Shown: positions 49,386-62,330 of the stretch, in pieces
Numbering within the stretch: the stretch's first letter is position 1
Layout of the letters: every line of letters begins with the position of its first letter
Assembly (NCBI GenBank): GCA_003996215.1
Contig: QJPP01000468.1
Location: 744,001-808,000 of the forward strand
Direction: 5' to 3'
Source of the DNA: Jaltomata sinuosa
Taxonomy: Eukaryota; Streptophyta; Magnoliopsida; Solanales; Solanaceae
DNA length: 64,000 nt
Notes under the pieces: generated by a model
The model's database searches: none
Told to the model about the DNA's origin: nothing
Seen by the model: only the letters and a program-made list of their open reading frames with translations
Translations under genes and position numbers: made by a program

Positions 49386-52300
49386 CGCTGAACCCTAGTC
49401 CAACTCGGTGCTAAGTACTACTCCAAACCTGAATACTGATAACTCATTTAAATCTGAAGTTCTAGAATGCTGCATCAGAACTTAACTAGTCTGAAAACCT
49501 TTACTTTTTGAAAAGCTGCAGGCGGAAAACTAACTAATTTCATGCTTTAAAATTTAGTGCTAGTAGGATGGGCTAAATCCTGAAGAAAAGTTAATTCATG
49601 TGAAAATGCTATAATTTCATGCTAAATTCTTGAAAAAAAGCTAATTCATACAGAATATACTGTAAATCCACGCTAAATTTGCTTCATCTGAATTCTAGGG
49701 GTTTTAAGAAAATATCCATAAAACTTCATGCAATATCACTTAAACATGTATGGAAAACATATAGTATCATAAGGAATTCAATTCTATGAAAACATGCATA
49801 GTTGGGTCTAATCCCTATAATCACAGATTTGTAAAAATCATAACTGAAAGATGAACTGTGGGCATGTGGGTGAAAGGAGATCCTCATTGAATACCCACAT
49901 ACCTGATTACTAAAGAATTTCTAGGGCTGGAACTGGGGGATTAAAAGTTGGGGAAGAAATCTAATGGAAAAACTCTTGAAAGACTTTCTTGCTTGAGCTT
50001 CTATGATCTTGCTTGCTTGAAACTCTAGGTGTCTTGCCTTAGAGTCTTGAGGGAATTATTTAGATATATATTGATGTTCTTATGAGAAATAACCCCCTTT
50101 TGGGTGTTTAAAATACGTGGGAAAAGACCTGAGGTAAGCAAAGACGATGCTTCCCACAGGCCATCGGATGGTCCATGGGCTGTCGGACCCAACCGTCGAC
50201 CTCACGGTGGTCAAATAATCTTATTGGTTGGTTCCCACACCTGGCCACCATAGGCCGTCGTGGCCACCACAGGCCATCATGGTCACCATGGGCCGTCGTG
50301 GTCACCATGGGTGTCAGGATAGGCCGTCAGAATTCCCATGCCCGTCGGCCTTTCCCACACCTGTCGGATTTTTGATAGTTGACAGTGCTTCACTAAAATG
50401 CCCATAACATTTTACTCCGGATTTGGATAAGTGAGCGGTATGTTGAATTGGAAAGAAGATTCAAATACCTTTAATTTCATGGGTACTAGGCCACCTAACA
50501 CTTTATATTATAGGAGCAATGATCATTTGAAGTTGATCCTAGTTAGAACTTACATGAAAACTTCATCGGTAGAAAGGCTTTCAACATAACTTTGAGCTAA
50601 AGGTCATTTATCACTTTAATTCATACCTTATACACCTTCAAAGTTTAGGAATTAATCTTAATACTTAGACTTATACAAAATTCATCAGTTTTAGGTCTAA
50701 CCATATTTGAAAACCTGTTCGGATCTTAGCTTAGAATTTCTGGGGTGTTACAATATCTTCCTCTTGGGATCATTCGTCCTCGAATGAAGACTAATTAGGA
50801 TGAGGTTGTGGGGAAAAGGCTACAATCCCACCAACTGAATTTTTAAGATGATGTATTGACATAGTAACTAATTTTTTTGATTGAAATATGAACTGAATTG
50901 GACTCGTGAGGGCATAAGAACACTATGGGACATGAAACTGAATATCTAACATGATAATTGGTCTGGATTGAGAGTAGGGACTCCGCTGAAACTCATAGGG
51001 AATGAATGAATTCTTAGACATTATAGTTAACTGAAATGAACATAAAACTGGGAGGAGTAACTGTACGAAAAAATTATTGTCTTCTAGACTAAACTTACTA
51101 GCATGGACTGAACTGAGCTGGGGGTCTTCTAGCTTTTGGAATAATTATTGGTAGGTCAAAACTGATCTTATAAGAGAAGTCTAGCATCTTGCAAACTGAA
51201 GCTACTGGACATAATATATGAGCACCCTAAGCAGGAAGTAAGAGCAAGACTATTCCCGCCTTAAACAATATGGTTGACAACTTTTAAGCTTAGGAACACC
51301 CTTTTTAACTACACCAACTTATCTGAATACCACACTTACCATTTGCAACTAAATTCCTCATCATCGCACATATATATTCTAAGGTCTGAGTCTAACTACT
51401 TGCTTTCACCATGTTCAAGCCTATCTTGACTAAATCTCTTGCATCTAGAGTTATCTCCCAAGAATGATATTTCTTCTTATCTCATAAATCAACTAACCTT
51501 AAACTCTAACCAATGGGTCACTAGTCGCACAAAGCAAAGGCCCACATATATTTCATCACGAAATTCAAGCCTATTACTATGATCATCTTATGGATTCTTT
51601 GTAGCTGACACTACCTGAGACTCATCTCCTCTTCCTTATCATATCTAGAAACTATAACTGCAAGAACTTCTCCATGATACATACTAAATTTTCTCATCTA
51701 ACTATTACACATAAAAATTCTTTACCTCACCTTCCATCCACAACTACAAGCTAGGTAGAACCATTTCATCAAAAGAAAATCTATTACTTCTCATCTAGGC
51801 TTTTACTTAGCTTCCTCCACTAACAACTATGACAACATAAGCCAAGATCACTAGCAGAATAGAGTGGGGGCATGAGCATCACAAATGAAGGAATACTGAT
51901 CGGTTTTGACTTACACTTAGCGTGATCTAGCCACTCAAGGTGAGGTCTGGGAAGTCAAGTACAAAAGCCTGAGTGTCTCACATCCTGGACATAGGAATCA
52001 TGATTAGAGTAAGGAATCATAAGCACAAAGTATTCAAGAAATTTGGTCTGAGCATACACATAATGTAGCATGATTTCATTAGCCATTTAGGCATATCTTG
52101 AGGACTGAACTGAGTACATAGAACTGCGAATACTGTGAGACATGAGCTTACATATATAACGAGTCTCATGTCATAAGGCTTGGATTCATAGAATCATAGA
52201 GTAAGACTGGAATAGTTGTCTGAGCAATTTTTATTTGTTTTAGGAGCTGAGCATGGACATGAATCTGTATAGAGTGCATAAACTTGGTCATGAATATTGC

Positions 52301-52439
52301 ACAAATACGTCTGAGTATAGTGTCATCTTGATTGAAATGCTAGGAAATCTGCTGGAATAAGAATGGATTGATATCCCATCATAGCTCTTTCTAGAATTCT
52401 ATACTAGTTGAGTCGGAAGACTCAACTTGGTTCCTCATT

Positions 52440-52720
52440 CCATCATCTCTCCCTTAGCTCAAAAGTCACCCCTCTAAGTTTGGGGATGTAGGAGTTAAAA
52501 GATTAGGGAAAAAACCAGAATGCCCCTGACGTAAAAGAAAAGTTACAAGAATTTTCCCACTAGACAGGCTACTCGATGACCATTAGACCTGTGATGGCCC
52601 GTCAGAGCCGGCCATTGGAAAGGGACAGTGGGATGGTTCTCTCTGGGGAGTTCCCATGGTGGATCCCAAAGCCCATCGGACTTTCGACACCCTTGGTGAC
52701 TGCCCGTCGGGGCTGATCTC
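52440..52720 (-). repeat. LTR fragment inside the element B interior
   Basis: Resembles the module region of solo LTR G (25890-26110): AAAAGA..TAG..AAA..ACCAGAAT, then GCTACTCGATG and CCCGTCAG-type pieces. No LTR ends. It is either captured LTR sequence or a truncated old insertion. Confidence 0.45.
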
Positions 52721-53984
52721 ACCCATAAGGATAACACTAGAGGACTCATACTCTTACGGGTGTTTATAACCACTTCTTCTAACACTTAACAAGCTAACCT
52801 TCTCTTATTAGTCTACTAACATCGCACCTCTAAGTTCATATCCACCCAAAACAACTGAATTAAAACCATACTAAGGGTCTCAACATCGTATATCTATAAT
52901 CTTTGAATTCATTTCTTAAGAACACCATATAATATACACCTAGCCTTCTCCATAATTAGCAACTTGAGAATTTCCAAACTAGTCACACATAGTACCATAA
53001 AATCTCTGAATATCATGCAACAATGTACTACTCTGGGCACACATCTATCTTTCTAATGCTTAAGGCTCTTATTTATCTCATGACTTAGTCACAATTTTTT
53101 GATTCATCTAGGGGTCACATATACATCTTACCTGTACCACCATACTTTATGGCAAGTTAATCAACTTTAATCTCTGCATACTCTAGGTTAGGCCTACTAG
53201 ATAAATTCTATAAAACTAGCATCACCATCCCTGATTATCATTATTTCCACCTTAATAATTATCTACAGTTCAAACTTAGTGTCTTATACTAAACATGGAT
53301 AACATCACAGCTTCTCACATACTACACCGACTTACAACTACAAGACAACAATCAAGAAACACTAGTCCACAAAATTTTGTGACAAAGTAATCAACTTTAA
53401 CCACACCCCCTATATAACTAAAGCCTAAAAACACATTCTTCTTCATAACACTACTAATCCTCTTTACCACCTCATTACATGACTCCTTATTGATTCATTA
53501 TTCATCCTATACTTAATCCTTGTCAACATATTGACATGCCTTCATGAGCCTCTTCCCTAATTCAAATATGCTCTAAGTTATCTTACTACTTATAACTTAT
53601 AACACCTTAATTCACACTAACTCTTGAGTGACTGTACTACCCAAACACTTAGGGAACCATACTTTTGGCTAAGGCGCTATTCATAGTAAGGTTTCTGAAA
53701 AATGGTACATGATTTTGGATTGGTAGACTTTAATGCACTAATGGCCTCCTCTCAAGCCCTTGTGAAGTCTCACAACCTTCTGATAGCTCTATCTGAGAGT
53801 ATCGACTGATAGGGATCTAAACTTTACTATTTCTACCACCTCGAAGACAATCATGAATGGAGGAGTTGGATTAACGTATGAATCTGTATAAGTTTCTGAA
53901 GGAACAGTTCTACTGCATGATCTAGAGTATGAAAGAAGGGAAACATTTTTCTAAATTCTTTGTAGCCTCCTGATTATAAGTGTG

Positions 53985-54020
53985 GTGCACAACACACCCA
54001 TAAGCAAGACTCTACTAGAC
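53985..54020 (-). promoter_or_regulatory. Conserved leader of element B
   Basis: GTGCAC at 53985-53990 and the post-PBS motif at 54004-54020, matching C. Confidence 0.5.
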
Positions 54021-54057
54021 ATGACTTCACAGACACCTTAGGACACTTAAACTCTAT

Positions 54058-54069
54058 GCTCTGATACCA
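54058..54069 (-). promoter_or_regulatory. PBS of element B, initiator tRNA-Met
   Basis: TGGTATCAGAGC on the minus strand, four bases from the LTR. Perfect match. Confidence 0.9.
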
Positions 54070-54073
54070 AGTT

Positions 54074-57000
54074 TGTCATGCCTCGAGCCTACCCCCTGGA
54101 CGTAACAAAGGACCTAGAACCACAAGTGGCCCCAAGCTAACCCTACATACTGGCATATCTCATGAGCAATTAAATAGAAACATATAAACTGGAAAATATG
54201 TGCGAAATAAAGATCATGGAATAACTTGTCTAATGCAACCACTGGTTAAAATATTTACAACATTGAATTGTAAAGAAAAAAAAACTTGAACTGAATATAA
54301 TTGTTCTGACTGACTGTTTATGAAGCCTCTACTAAGAATGACTATAGTTAGCCAGTACATGACCCCCCAACTCTCTTAAATCAATGTATAACAACTGAAA
54401 TAACTACTATAACTACTAACTGACTGGAGTTCTCAAAAAAGGGAACTTGTTCCCTGCTGACTGGATGCTGCAATCTGTCTGACCATGATCCTGGGAGCTA
54501 GCACTGAAACCTACATCATGAAGGATGCAACACAAAAGAGTATGTGATCACTATTTTGAATATACTGAGCATGCGAGATATGTACTAACTTTGAAATCAT
54601 GATAAATACGTTTATAATGAAAGCATGACTGAAAACTAGACTAAGTATAGGCGTCTGAGAATGGATAAGTCAAAACTGTAAAACATAAGCTCTTTTTTTG
54701 AAGAGAGTATAAAATATATTTTTGAACTATAATTGTGAGTTATGTAGAATATAAGATCAGTAAACACGCTGAATACTATAGTATAATGTCCCAAAAATCA
54801 TGTGATTCATAAGTATGAAAGTCATAACATTTCTAAATAGCATAGTAAAAGCATTTAAACTGAACAGAACTGAATTGAGCTGAGCTGAACTAGGGACCAA
54901 ATACATAACTACTGAGTCTAAATCTGTGGGAGAGTCTGTTAACCAACATAAACCACTTGAGATAAACATAGAGTCCGATGTATACACCCCATCGAGAGGA
55001 CCCAATATACCTTGCCAGGGTATAGAGGTATGACTGGCAAGATCACCAGTTCTGATGCCCAACTGAGGGGCTAAAGAACCTACGGTGGCACATAGTTCTG
55101 GCATTTTTTAAGGTATGTTGAACCCTAGTCCAACTCGTTCTAAGTTGTAACACCCCAGAAATTCCAAGCCTAGACTAAGTTCAGAAAACCAAAAAAAATT
55201 AAGTTTCCAGGGACCACGGTTCAAGATCACAGACCGTAGTTTGTCATCTCAGCCACAGTCCAAACTCCAGTAGACCCCCAGTTCATGTCTCAAGAACCAT
55301 GAGACAATATAAAGGACCATATTTGAGAACCACGGTCCATCCTGTCGCTTGTGGTTTTCCTCATCAGAGGATCATAAGTCCAGGGCTCAACAACCATGAG
55401 TCACACGATGAACCATCGTTCAGGACCACAGTCCGTCCTGTGGACTCATGGGAATAAAACATTAGGGGACCCTCAGTCCAAGTCCCAGGAAAAATGAGTC
55501 ACACTATGAACCATAGTTTAGAATCATAGTCCGTCCTTTGACTCGTGAAATCCCTAGACCAGACCAAAGTCTCAGGGACCACGAGCCATATGATAAATCG
55601 TCATTCAGGAGTATGGTCCATCCTGTAAAGTCGTAGTTCCTTAGATTAGAGAACCCCTAAGACTCCTGGGTAGGACCATGACTCAGTTGATGGTCCATCG
55701 TCCAGGAGTACGGTCCATCAAAGCTAGTCGTGATCCCTGAGTCGCGATTTCGGTAGTTTTTCTTTTAAATTTTTTAGGGGTATTCCGTACTTTTCCCACC
55801 TCTTTTATACATAAGCTATGACGTTTTGACTACTCTAAGACTAGTCAATTAGTCAAAAATACCCAAAAATATCTATTCTACTAAAATCATCAGGCTTAGA
55901 AAGAATAGAATCGAAAGAGGTGACAGTTTTCTCTCAAGGAAAAGAAGAGGTCTTCTCCAAGTTCAGCCCCAAAATCCAGAGGATTTCTCTGTAGTTTTCT
56001 TCTCCAGGTATGTGGGATTTCACTAGTGAGTTTGTTTCACCCATTAGGTCCCTAGATTTTAGTCAGTTCTTTAATTTCCCCACAAATTGTTCAGACCTAG
56101 GGTTCCTAAATCTTAGGGATCTATTGTATTTTAGTTGTTATAACTTTTATAGTATAAATTACATGTTCTCGGAGAATTAGTATAGTTCCATGCTATTAGA
56201 ATCAAAAACCCTAGCTTGTGTAAATTTCAATAATTCATAACTTATGCTTGCTAGGCAGTTTGATTAGACAATCATGGTCCAGAATTCGAATGCCATATTG
56301 TTCAGTACATGTATGTATCATTCTCAGTTAATTATCAGTGTTTTGAGCTATTTATTATTTTAGTGCATTGTTGCTTATATCAAGTTGGGAGTAGGCTTAG
56401 TACCGAGCAAACGAGGGGACAAAGGCTTAGCTGTCAGTTTAGGCTAAGACCTTTAGTAGCAGTCCCCAAGTCCTAGAACTACGGCGCCACCGTAGGTATA
56501 AAAGGAGTCAGCTATCAGACTAGGCTGCATCTCCTTGTCCCTTGAGGACATCAGTAGTGGATCCACGTCAGACTTGTTCGTACCCTTGGCAAGGTATGAA
56601 CACCCTTCCATCCAGGGTTACAGGTTGGTCCCATAGTTAGCTCAACTTGGGGTATGTCGATTAATAGTATCTCCCACAGTCAGACTCATATTGCAATGAC
56701 CATGTGCCCAGTAGTTATTTCAATATTCAGTCCAACATGTTATACTCATGATTTTTACTTGGTCATTGTATCCATTCCAACTTTCACTTAGATTTTAGTA
56801 TGTTCATGTTTATGCTCAGCTCTTTACTTTTCAGCTTAGTACATATCCTGCATGCTCAGTACATTCAAAGTACTGACGCATACTTTTGTGCTATATCATT
56901 TTATGATGTAAGTTTAGGTACTCAGCATCCAGACCGCGCATAGTCGATTCCCAGTCCATACTCAGCAGCTCAGTGGTGAGTCCTCATAGTTCGAGGATGA

Positions 57001-58695
57001 TAGACATTCTTTACTTTCAGTATTTACTTTTCAGTTTCAGTCTTATTAGGGTTAGCTGGGTGCATGTCCCAGCAACCCACATCAGTTAGAGGCTTCAGAC
57101 ATAGACTAGATTTCAGCAGTTGTTAGTGTTGCTTTCAGTCAGCACTATACTATTTATATTTAATTCATAGATTCAGATATTTGGGTTCTTCCCCATTCCA
57201 GTTATTAAATTATTTTTAGCTTCCGTACAGTGCATGTCTTAAATATTGAACTTGTATAGATATGCCATGTCATGAGTTAGCTTGGGGTCACTTGTGACAC
57301 TAAGCACCGTGTTGCATCCAGGGGGTAGCCTCAGGTCGTGACAAAAGTACTACTCCCAAACTGAATACCGATAGCTCATTTAAAACTGAAGTTCTGGAAT
57401 GCTCAGTTAGAACTTAACTAGTCTGAAAACCTTTACTTTCTGAAAATCTAGAGGCTGAAAACTAATTAATTTCATGCTTTAAAACTGAGTGCTAGTAGGC
57501 CGGGCTAAATCCTGAAGAAAATTTAATTCAAGTGAAAATGCTACAATTTCATGCTAAAATCTTGAAAAAAAAAGCTAATTCATGCAGAAGATACTGTAAA
57601 TTTAGGCTAAATCTGCTTCATATAAATTCTTGGGGTTTTAAGATAATATCCATAAAACTTTATGAAATATGACTTAAACATGTATGGAAAAGATATAGTA
57701 TCATAAGGAATTCAATTCTGTGAAAACATGCATAGTTGGGTCTGAACCCTATAATCATAGATTTGTAAAAATAAGAACTGAAAACTGAACTTTGGGCATG
57801 AGGGTGTAAGGACATCCTTATTGAATACTCACATACCTGATTACTGAAGAATTTCTAGGATTGGAACTGAGGGATGAAAACTTGGGGAAAAATCTGAAGG
57901 AAAAACTCTTGACTGACCTTTTTGCTTGAGCTTCTATGATCTTGCTTGCTTGAAACCCTAAGTGTCTTGTCTTAGAGTCTTGAGGGAATTATTTAGATAT
58001 AGATTGATATTCTTATGAGAAATAACCCCTTTTGGGTTTTTAAAAGACGTGGGAAATATCTGAGATAAGCAAAGGACCAAACTACCCCCAACTTAAATGC
58101 TGAAAAAAAATCAAAAAAGACGCCGGATGACGCTTCCCACGGGTTGTCGGATGGCCCACATGCCATCAAACCCAATCGTCGACCTCACGGGGGTCAAATA
58201 GGCTCACTGGTTGGTTCCCACGCCTGTACACCATGGGCCTTCGTGGTCACCACGGGCGTCGGGGATGACCGTTGGAATTTCCATGCCCATCGGCCCTTCC
58301 CACACCCGTCGGATTTTTAACAGTTGACAGTGCTTCACTAAAATGCCCATAACTTTTTACTCCAAAGTCAGATTAATGATCGGTCAGTGGCGTTGGAAAA
58401 AAATTCAAATACCGTTAATGCGGTGGGTAGTAGGCTACCTAACTCTTTATATTCTAGGAGCAATGATCGTGTAAAATTGATCCTAGTTAGAACTTACATG
58501 AAAACTTAATCGGTAGAAAGGCTTTCAACTTAACTTTGAGCTAGAGGTCCATTATCACTTAATTCATATCTAATACATATTCAAATCTTAGGAATTGATC
58601 CTAATACTTAGGTTCATAGAAAATTCATCGGGTTTGGATCTAACCATATTTGAAGAACTGTTCGGATCTTAGCTTAGAATTTCTGGAGTGTTATA
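54074..58695 (-). repeat. Element B 5' LTR, interrupted by D2
   Basis: Own sequence 54074-55145 and 57349-58695. Starts TGTCATGCC and ends GGAGTGTTATA. Module of CCGTCGG/GGTCACCACGG pieces at 58130-58315; backbone at 58340-58560. Confidence 0.85.
55146..57343 (+). repeat. Solo LTR D2
   Basis: 2198 bp, TGTAACACCCC to GGTCGTGACA, flanked by TAAGT (55141-55145) and AAAGT (57344-57348), a TSD with one change. The matching uninterrupted site is at 49395-49425. Same family as G. A long module (55200-55745) repeats ACCACGGTCC/GTCCGTCCTGTGG pieces, then CTTTTATACATAAG (55802-55815) as the TATA candidate. Confidence 0.87.
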
Positions 58696-58907
58696 GTCAT
58701 ACTTGTCCTAGGCATCTGAGAGGGAATGGAACAAATGTGGTTTAAAAGTCAATAGAGCCTGGAACGCACAATAAGGATCCAAGAAGGTGGAACTTTTCCT
58801 AACAATGCCTTGTAGCCTCTCACAGATAGGATACATATGTCATTGTATGATCCATGAGACTCTACTTAGACACTTGCTCTTGTACCAATTACACCTGATA
58901 ACCTAGA
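58696..58907 (-). other. Element A leader region
   Basis: Between the PBS and the element B insertion point. It carries a decayed form of the shared post-PBS motif (58856-58872) and a CCTTGTAGCCTCTCA segment like that in C and B leaders. Confidence 0.5.
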
Positions 58908-58919
58908 GCTCTAATACCA
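58908..58919 (-). promoter_or_regulatory. PBS of element A, initiator tRNA-Met
   Basis: TGGTATTAGAGC (minus), one C-to-T change from the perfect site, three bases from the 5' LTR. Confidence 0.85.
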
Positions 58920-59438
58920 AGTTGTCATGACCCAATTTCTTAGTTCATGATGGAACCTACAACCCCCTAGTAGGTGAACCAATCCTTGTAGCCCAGAACA
59001 ATTAGTAATAGGCTACTACTTAAACCCATACACACAATAATCAGATAAAAGCATAAGCAGATGCAAAATAACCACAATGTGGAAGCAAACAACCTGAATA
59101 TATAAGCATAAGGGAACTACGCAAACCCAAAGACCTGGTATCAAAAGTAAAGGAGCTCACCCTAGTCTCGAATATCCGAAAGCTGCATGAGAATCTACGC
59201 GATCAATGACAAAGGCTCACACTAGAATCTACACCAGAAAGATGCAGAAGGGTAGTATAAGCACCAATTGCTAAGCAAAAGGTACCCAATAGGCATCATC
59301 AGCCTGCTGAGCTCATATAAGATATAAAAACAGTAATATAGAATATAGCAAGGAAGCAGTCACAGAAGCAATAGAAAAAGCACACGAAAACTAGCACGGA
59401 TAGAAAACCAAGAGAATACAAGCATACTATGCTAGCCG

Positions 59439-59440
<2 letters not shown>

Positions 59441-59491
<51 letters not shown>

Positions 59492-59498
59492 ATATATA
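59441..59498. repeat. (AT)n microsatellite
   Basis: About 58 bases of alternating A and T with one interruption, inside the A 5' LTR. The 3' LTR has only a short run near 27908. An open stretch at 59299-59697 reads through it and is an artefact. Confidence 0.95.
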
Positions 59499-61641
59499 AC
59501 ATAGAATATAGGTGAAGGAAATAAGAATGCACCTGGATCCTTGCAATAACAGTATATATAAGAAAGAGTTTAGAAAAGTGATGGTGTACCGCTAACCTTA
59601 AGTAAAATGAGAAGGGAGGAAAGCAAGTAAACATTCTTATTCTAGAAGCAATATACTTAACGAAACCATACTCAAAACCCAACTTCAAGATAAGCATAGA
59701 TAGAAATCAATATACAAATACAACTCTAAGATGGAATAAACTACGCCACAAAGAATCGAAAGCCATTATTCTAAACCATGATACAGGATAGAACCCACTA
59801 GCTTACAAGTGCTCAGAAGGCCACATAAATAGTGCCTCAATAAATATAGGAACCACTACTCTAATAACAAACAAGAGTCCAAATGACTCATACTATACAA
59901 AGATAACTTCCACTAAAACCACTAATAACCGAAGGCTATAACAAGCTCTATAATACGATAGAAGTAATATAATCTACCTACAGTCCCAACGACCACCCAT
60001 ATAATTGAGAAATATAATCAAGTGAAAACAAACCATATGACATCCAATACTACCAGAGCGTACACTGAGCAAACAACAAACAAGGGTGGTCTGAGTAAAA
60101 TATGAATGATGATGTGATATGATTGAACCAATGTGATAGTAACCCTATATGTACCTCCTTCGGTTCCTATAGGCTTAGCAGGTAGGATCCATGGAAGGTC
60201 TACCCCGTATACCTCAACTACACCATATACCCCTCTTCCGGTAGACTCGACACATAGCCCCTAATACAGATCAGAAAGGTCCATAGAGGTCCTTGACCAC
60301 ATACTAAAATAGAATGCAAATCTCAAAGTGTAACTGCCTGGTGTGTATCTAGGTCTAGATCAATAATTAGAACCTCGTAGTACATGCCTAGTATTGAACC
60401 AGGTCTAAAATAATGTTCGTTATCTCAAAATCCCATCAAAGGGTGCCAGAAGTATATCTGGGTCTAAATTAGTAATCAAGTCTCAAAACCCTTCATAAAA
60501 GGGTGCCCAGAGCGTATCCGGGTCTAAATCCATAGTAAAAACATGACTAGCACTCTGACACCACTGAGTCTAGTATCAGTGTGAAAACTGATGATAAAAT
60601 CATCATAATATCCTCTCTACTACAAGAGGTTTCATAAAGAAAATTAGTTCCAAAACCCTTTCATAATCATTTTACCTAAAATGGGCCCTCGAGGCCATGC
60701 AAAGTTTAGAAAACCATTTTTAGTAGTCCCGAAGCTAAATTAGTAGTGAAAAATATAGAAAAATCCTTTTCATGAATGATATGCTTGCACATAATGGATT
60801 AGCCCAATGGCTCACAAACAATCCTATCGGCCCTGCACAGGCACAATTAGCTTTATAATATAGATATCCAGCCTAAAGTAATATCTCGATGTCCAAAACT
60901 TGTGGACATTCCCCAATGTCTCACAATCTATGGTCCATAGGCATATACACAGGCCATACAGGGCCAGAAGGGTAATATTACAATTCTTCAATGAGTACTA
61001 CAAACAACGTAAGAAATAAATGAACTGAAAAAATGGACAAGGTCTGGGGGTACCAACCTAGAAAACCAACCCAAGGATACTAATTAATGAAGTTATAGCC
61101 TATATATGCAAAGTGTTGGTAGGGAAAGTCATAACTTACCTGTCATCCAAAGACTAGCTGCTAGAACAGCATCGTGCAAGCTCAAACTGCTTTGAGAAAG
61201 CCCAAATTGTGAACACACTATCAAAATAATATTTTACGCATCAAAACAAAGTCATTGATACTTATAATGCTAGGAACATAGTCAGATCAAAATCCAGGTC
61301 ACAAGCGAGCCTGTGGGCCTCGCAACCTAAAACCAAAAACGAAAAATACAATGGTATTCTTCACATTCCCAGGAGAACATGTTCAAAATTTTAGTGGAAA
61401 TGGACCACCAATGGGGCTCAAAACAGCCCAGAATGCAAAAAATTCAAAAGAGGAAATTTATGGAAATTAGCAAGGAAACTTACCAATTTAAGAAGCCAAA
61501 AATGAGCACGGACCAGAAATATATTATCCTCCAAGTTTTATGGATGAACCAGGTGAAGAAATGGTGATTTTTGGAGTTAAAATGGTGGAGAAATCATTTG
61601 GGGAAGATGGAGGAAAATCTAGAAATTTAGAAAAGGGCCAG

Positions 61642-61650
61642 CTTTTATAG
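61642..61650 (-). promoter_or_regulatory. Probable TATA box of the element A 5' LTR
   Basis: CTATAAAAGC on the minus strand, right after the GC-rich module (61655-61805) in transcription order. Confidence 0.6.
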
Positions 61651-61654
61651 CTGC

Positions 61655-61805
61655 CACGCCTAGGCGCCCCAGCAGCTATGCAGGCGCAGGCATAGCCGCT
61701 GGGGCGCTGGTGCTATAGCAGCCAGGCACTGCAGGCGTGCTTCTTCCATGGAGGCAAGTCAGTGCAGGCGCGCTAGTTCCACAGCACCCAGGCGCATGCC
61801 ACAGC
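61655..61805 (-). repeat. GC-rich module of the A 5' LTR
   Basis: Reshuffled GGCGCTGGTGC, GCCAGGCACTGCAGG and GGCGCGC pieces, only loosely alignable with the modules at 32788 and 7861 although the flanks align well. Confidence 0.7.
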
Positions 61806-62146
61806 GCCCCAACAATAAGCAGCTACATATTGCAGCTAAGCTAGGAGATTTTTCAACGAACGGACCTCTTGGAATGCATCTAGCGTCCCGCGAATACAAA
61901 CATGTTGAGCTATTCAATTAGAAATGGCATTTTAGACTGAATAGAATTGACAAAAACCCCATCGAAGGTCAATTTAATAAAAAGTGGGCCTCGCATAAAA
62001 AATTAAGCTTTAGGCCAACTATTCCAAAATGGAACCTAAGGGCTGAAATCAAGTTTAGAAGCGTAATGGTCCCTATAGCCTAAACTTGATATTCTAGAGC
62101 TAATAGCTCTTGCAAAATTTCCATCCGAGGTCGTCTTCTCTAAATG

Positions 62147-62160
62147 TTGACCAAAGTCAA
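62147..62160 (-). promoter_or_regulatory. Inverted W-box pair 1 in the A 5' LTR
   Basis: TTGACCAAAGTCAA: two WRKY core motifs facing each other with a 4-bp gap, upstream of the TATA box. Confidence 0.4.
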
Positions 62161-62316
62161 CCAAACAAGCCCAACTGGCCTGAAAACACAGAACGAGAGA
62201 TAATTCCAAGCTAAAAAGCTCCTAGATCCTCACCAAACGTCCAACTAAACCAAATTCCATGCTCTTGATCCAAAGAAACTGCCAAAATTCAATTTCGATC
62301 ATGATTACCAAGAATG

Positions 62317-62330
62317 TTGACAGAAGTCAA
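62317..62330 (-). promoter_or_regulatory. Inverted W-box pair 2 in the A 5' LTR
   Basis: TTGACAGAAGTCAA, same 4-bp gap as pair 1 and as 33492-33505. Confidence 0.4.

Larger units (their letters stand above)
37815..50752 (-). repeat. Element B 3' LTR, interrupted by C
   Basis: Own sequence 37815-38846 and 49391-50752. It runs from TGTCACACCC to GGGGTGTTACA. The module at 50150-50350 holds GGCCGTCGTGG and GGTCACCATGG repeats. Backbone block at 50395-50560. Confidence 0.85.
50753..54057 (-). other. Element B interior, no gag or pol motif
   Basis: 3.3 kb of minus-strand interior bounded by polypurine-like sequence (50753-50768) and the leader. No knuckle, RT, RNase H or integrase motif on either strand. 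The leader (53940-54057) is clearly homologous to that of C. This looks like a large non-autonomous derivative. Confidence 0.6.
37815..58695 (-). mobile_element. Element B: gypsy element lacking pol, holding C and D2
   Basis: LTRs at 37815-50752 (3', about 2.39 kb once C is removed) and 54074-58695 (5', about 2.42 kb once D2 is removed). A perfect tRNA-Met PBS adjoins the 5' LTR, and a CGAATGATCC-type segment with purine tract adjoins the 3' LTR. The interior is only 3.3 kb with no gag or pol motif. The LTRs differ by about 15% in the first 310 bases by eye. The flanks ATTAT and GTCAT do not form a convincing TSD. It sits in element A's gag. Confidence 0.82.

Noticed and set aside
50108..50375. 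Overlapping 66-residue open frames on both strands in GC-rich sequence
   Set aside because: Both lie in the short-repeat module of the B LTR; GC-rich repeats lack stops by composition. The same applies to 7953-8153 and 32773-33061.
59299..59697. 132-residue minus-strand open frame with Tyr-Ile repeats
   Set aside because: It is a translation of the (AT)n microsatellite within an LTR.
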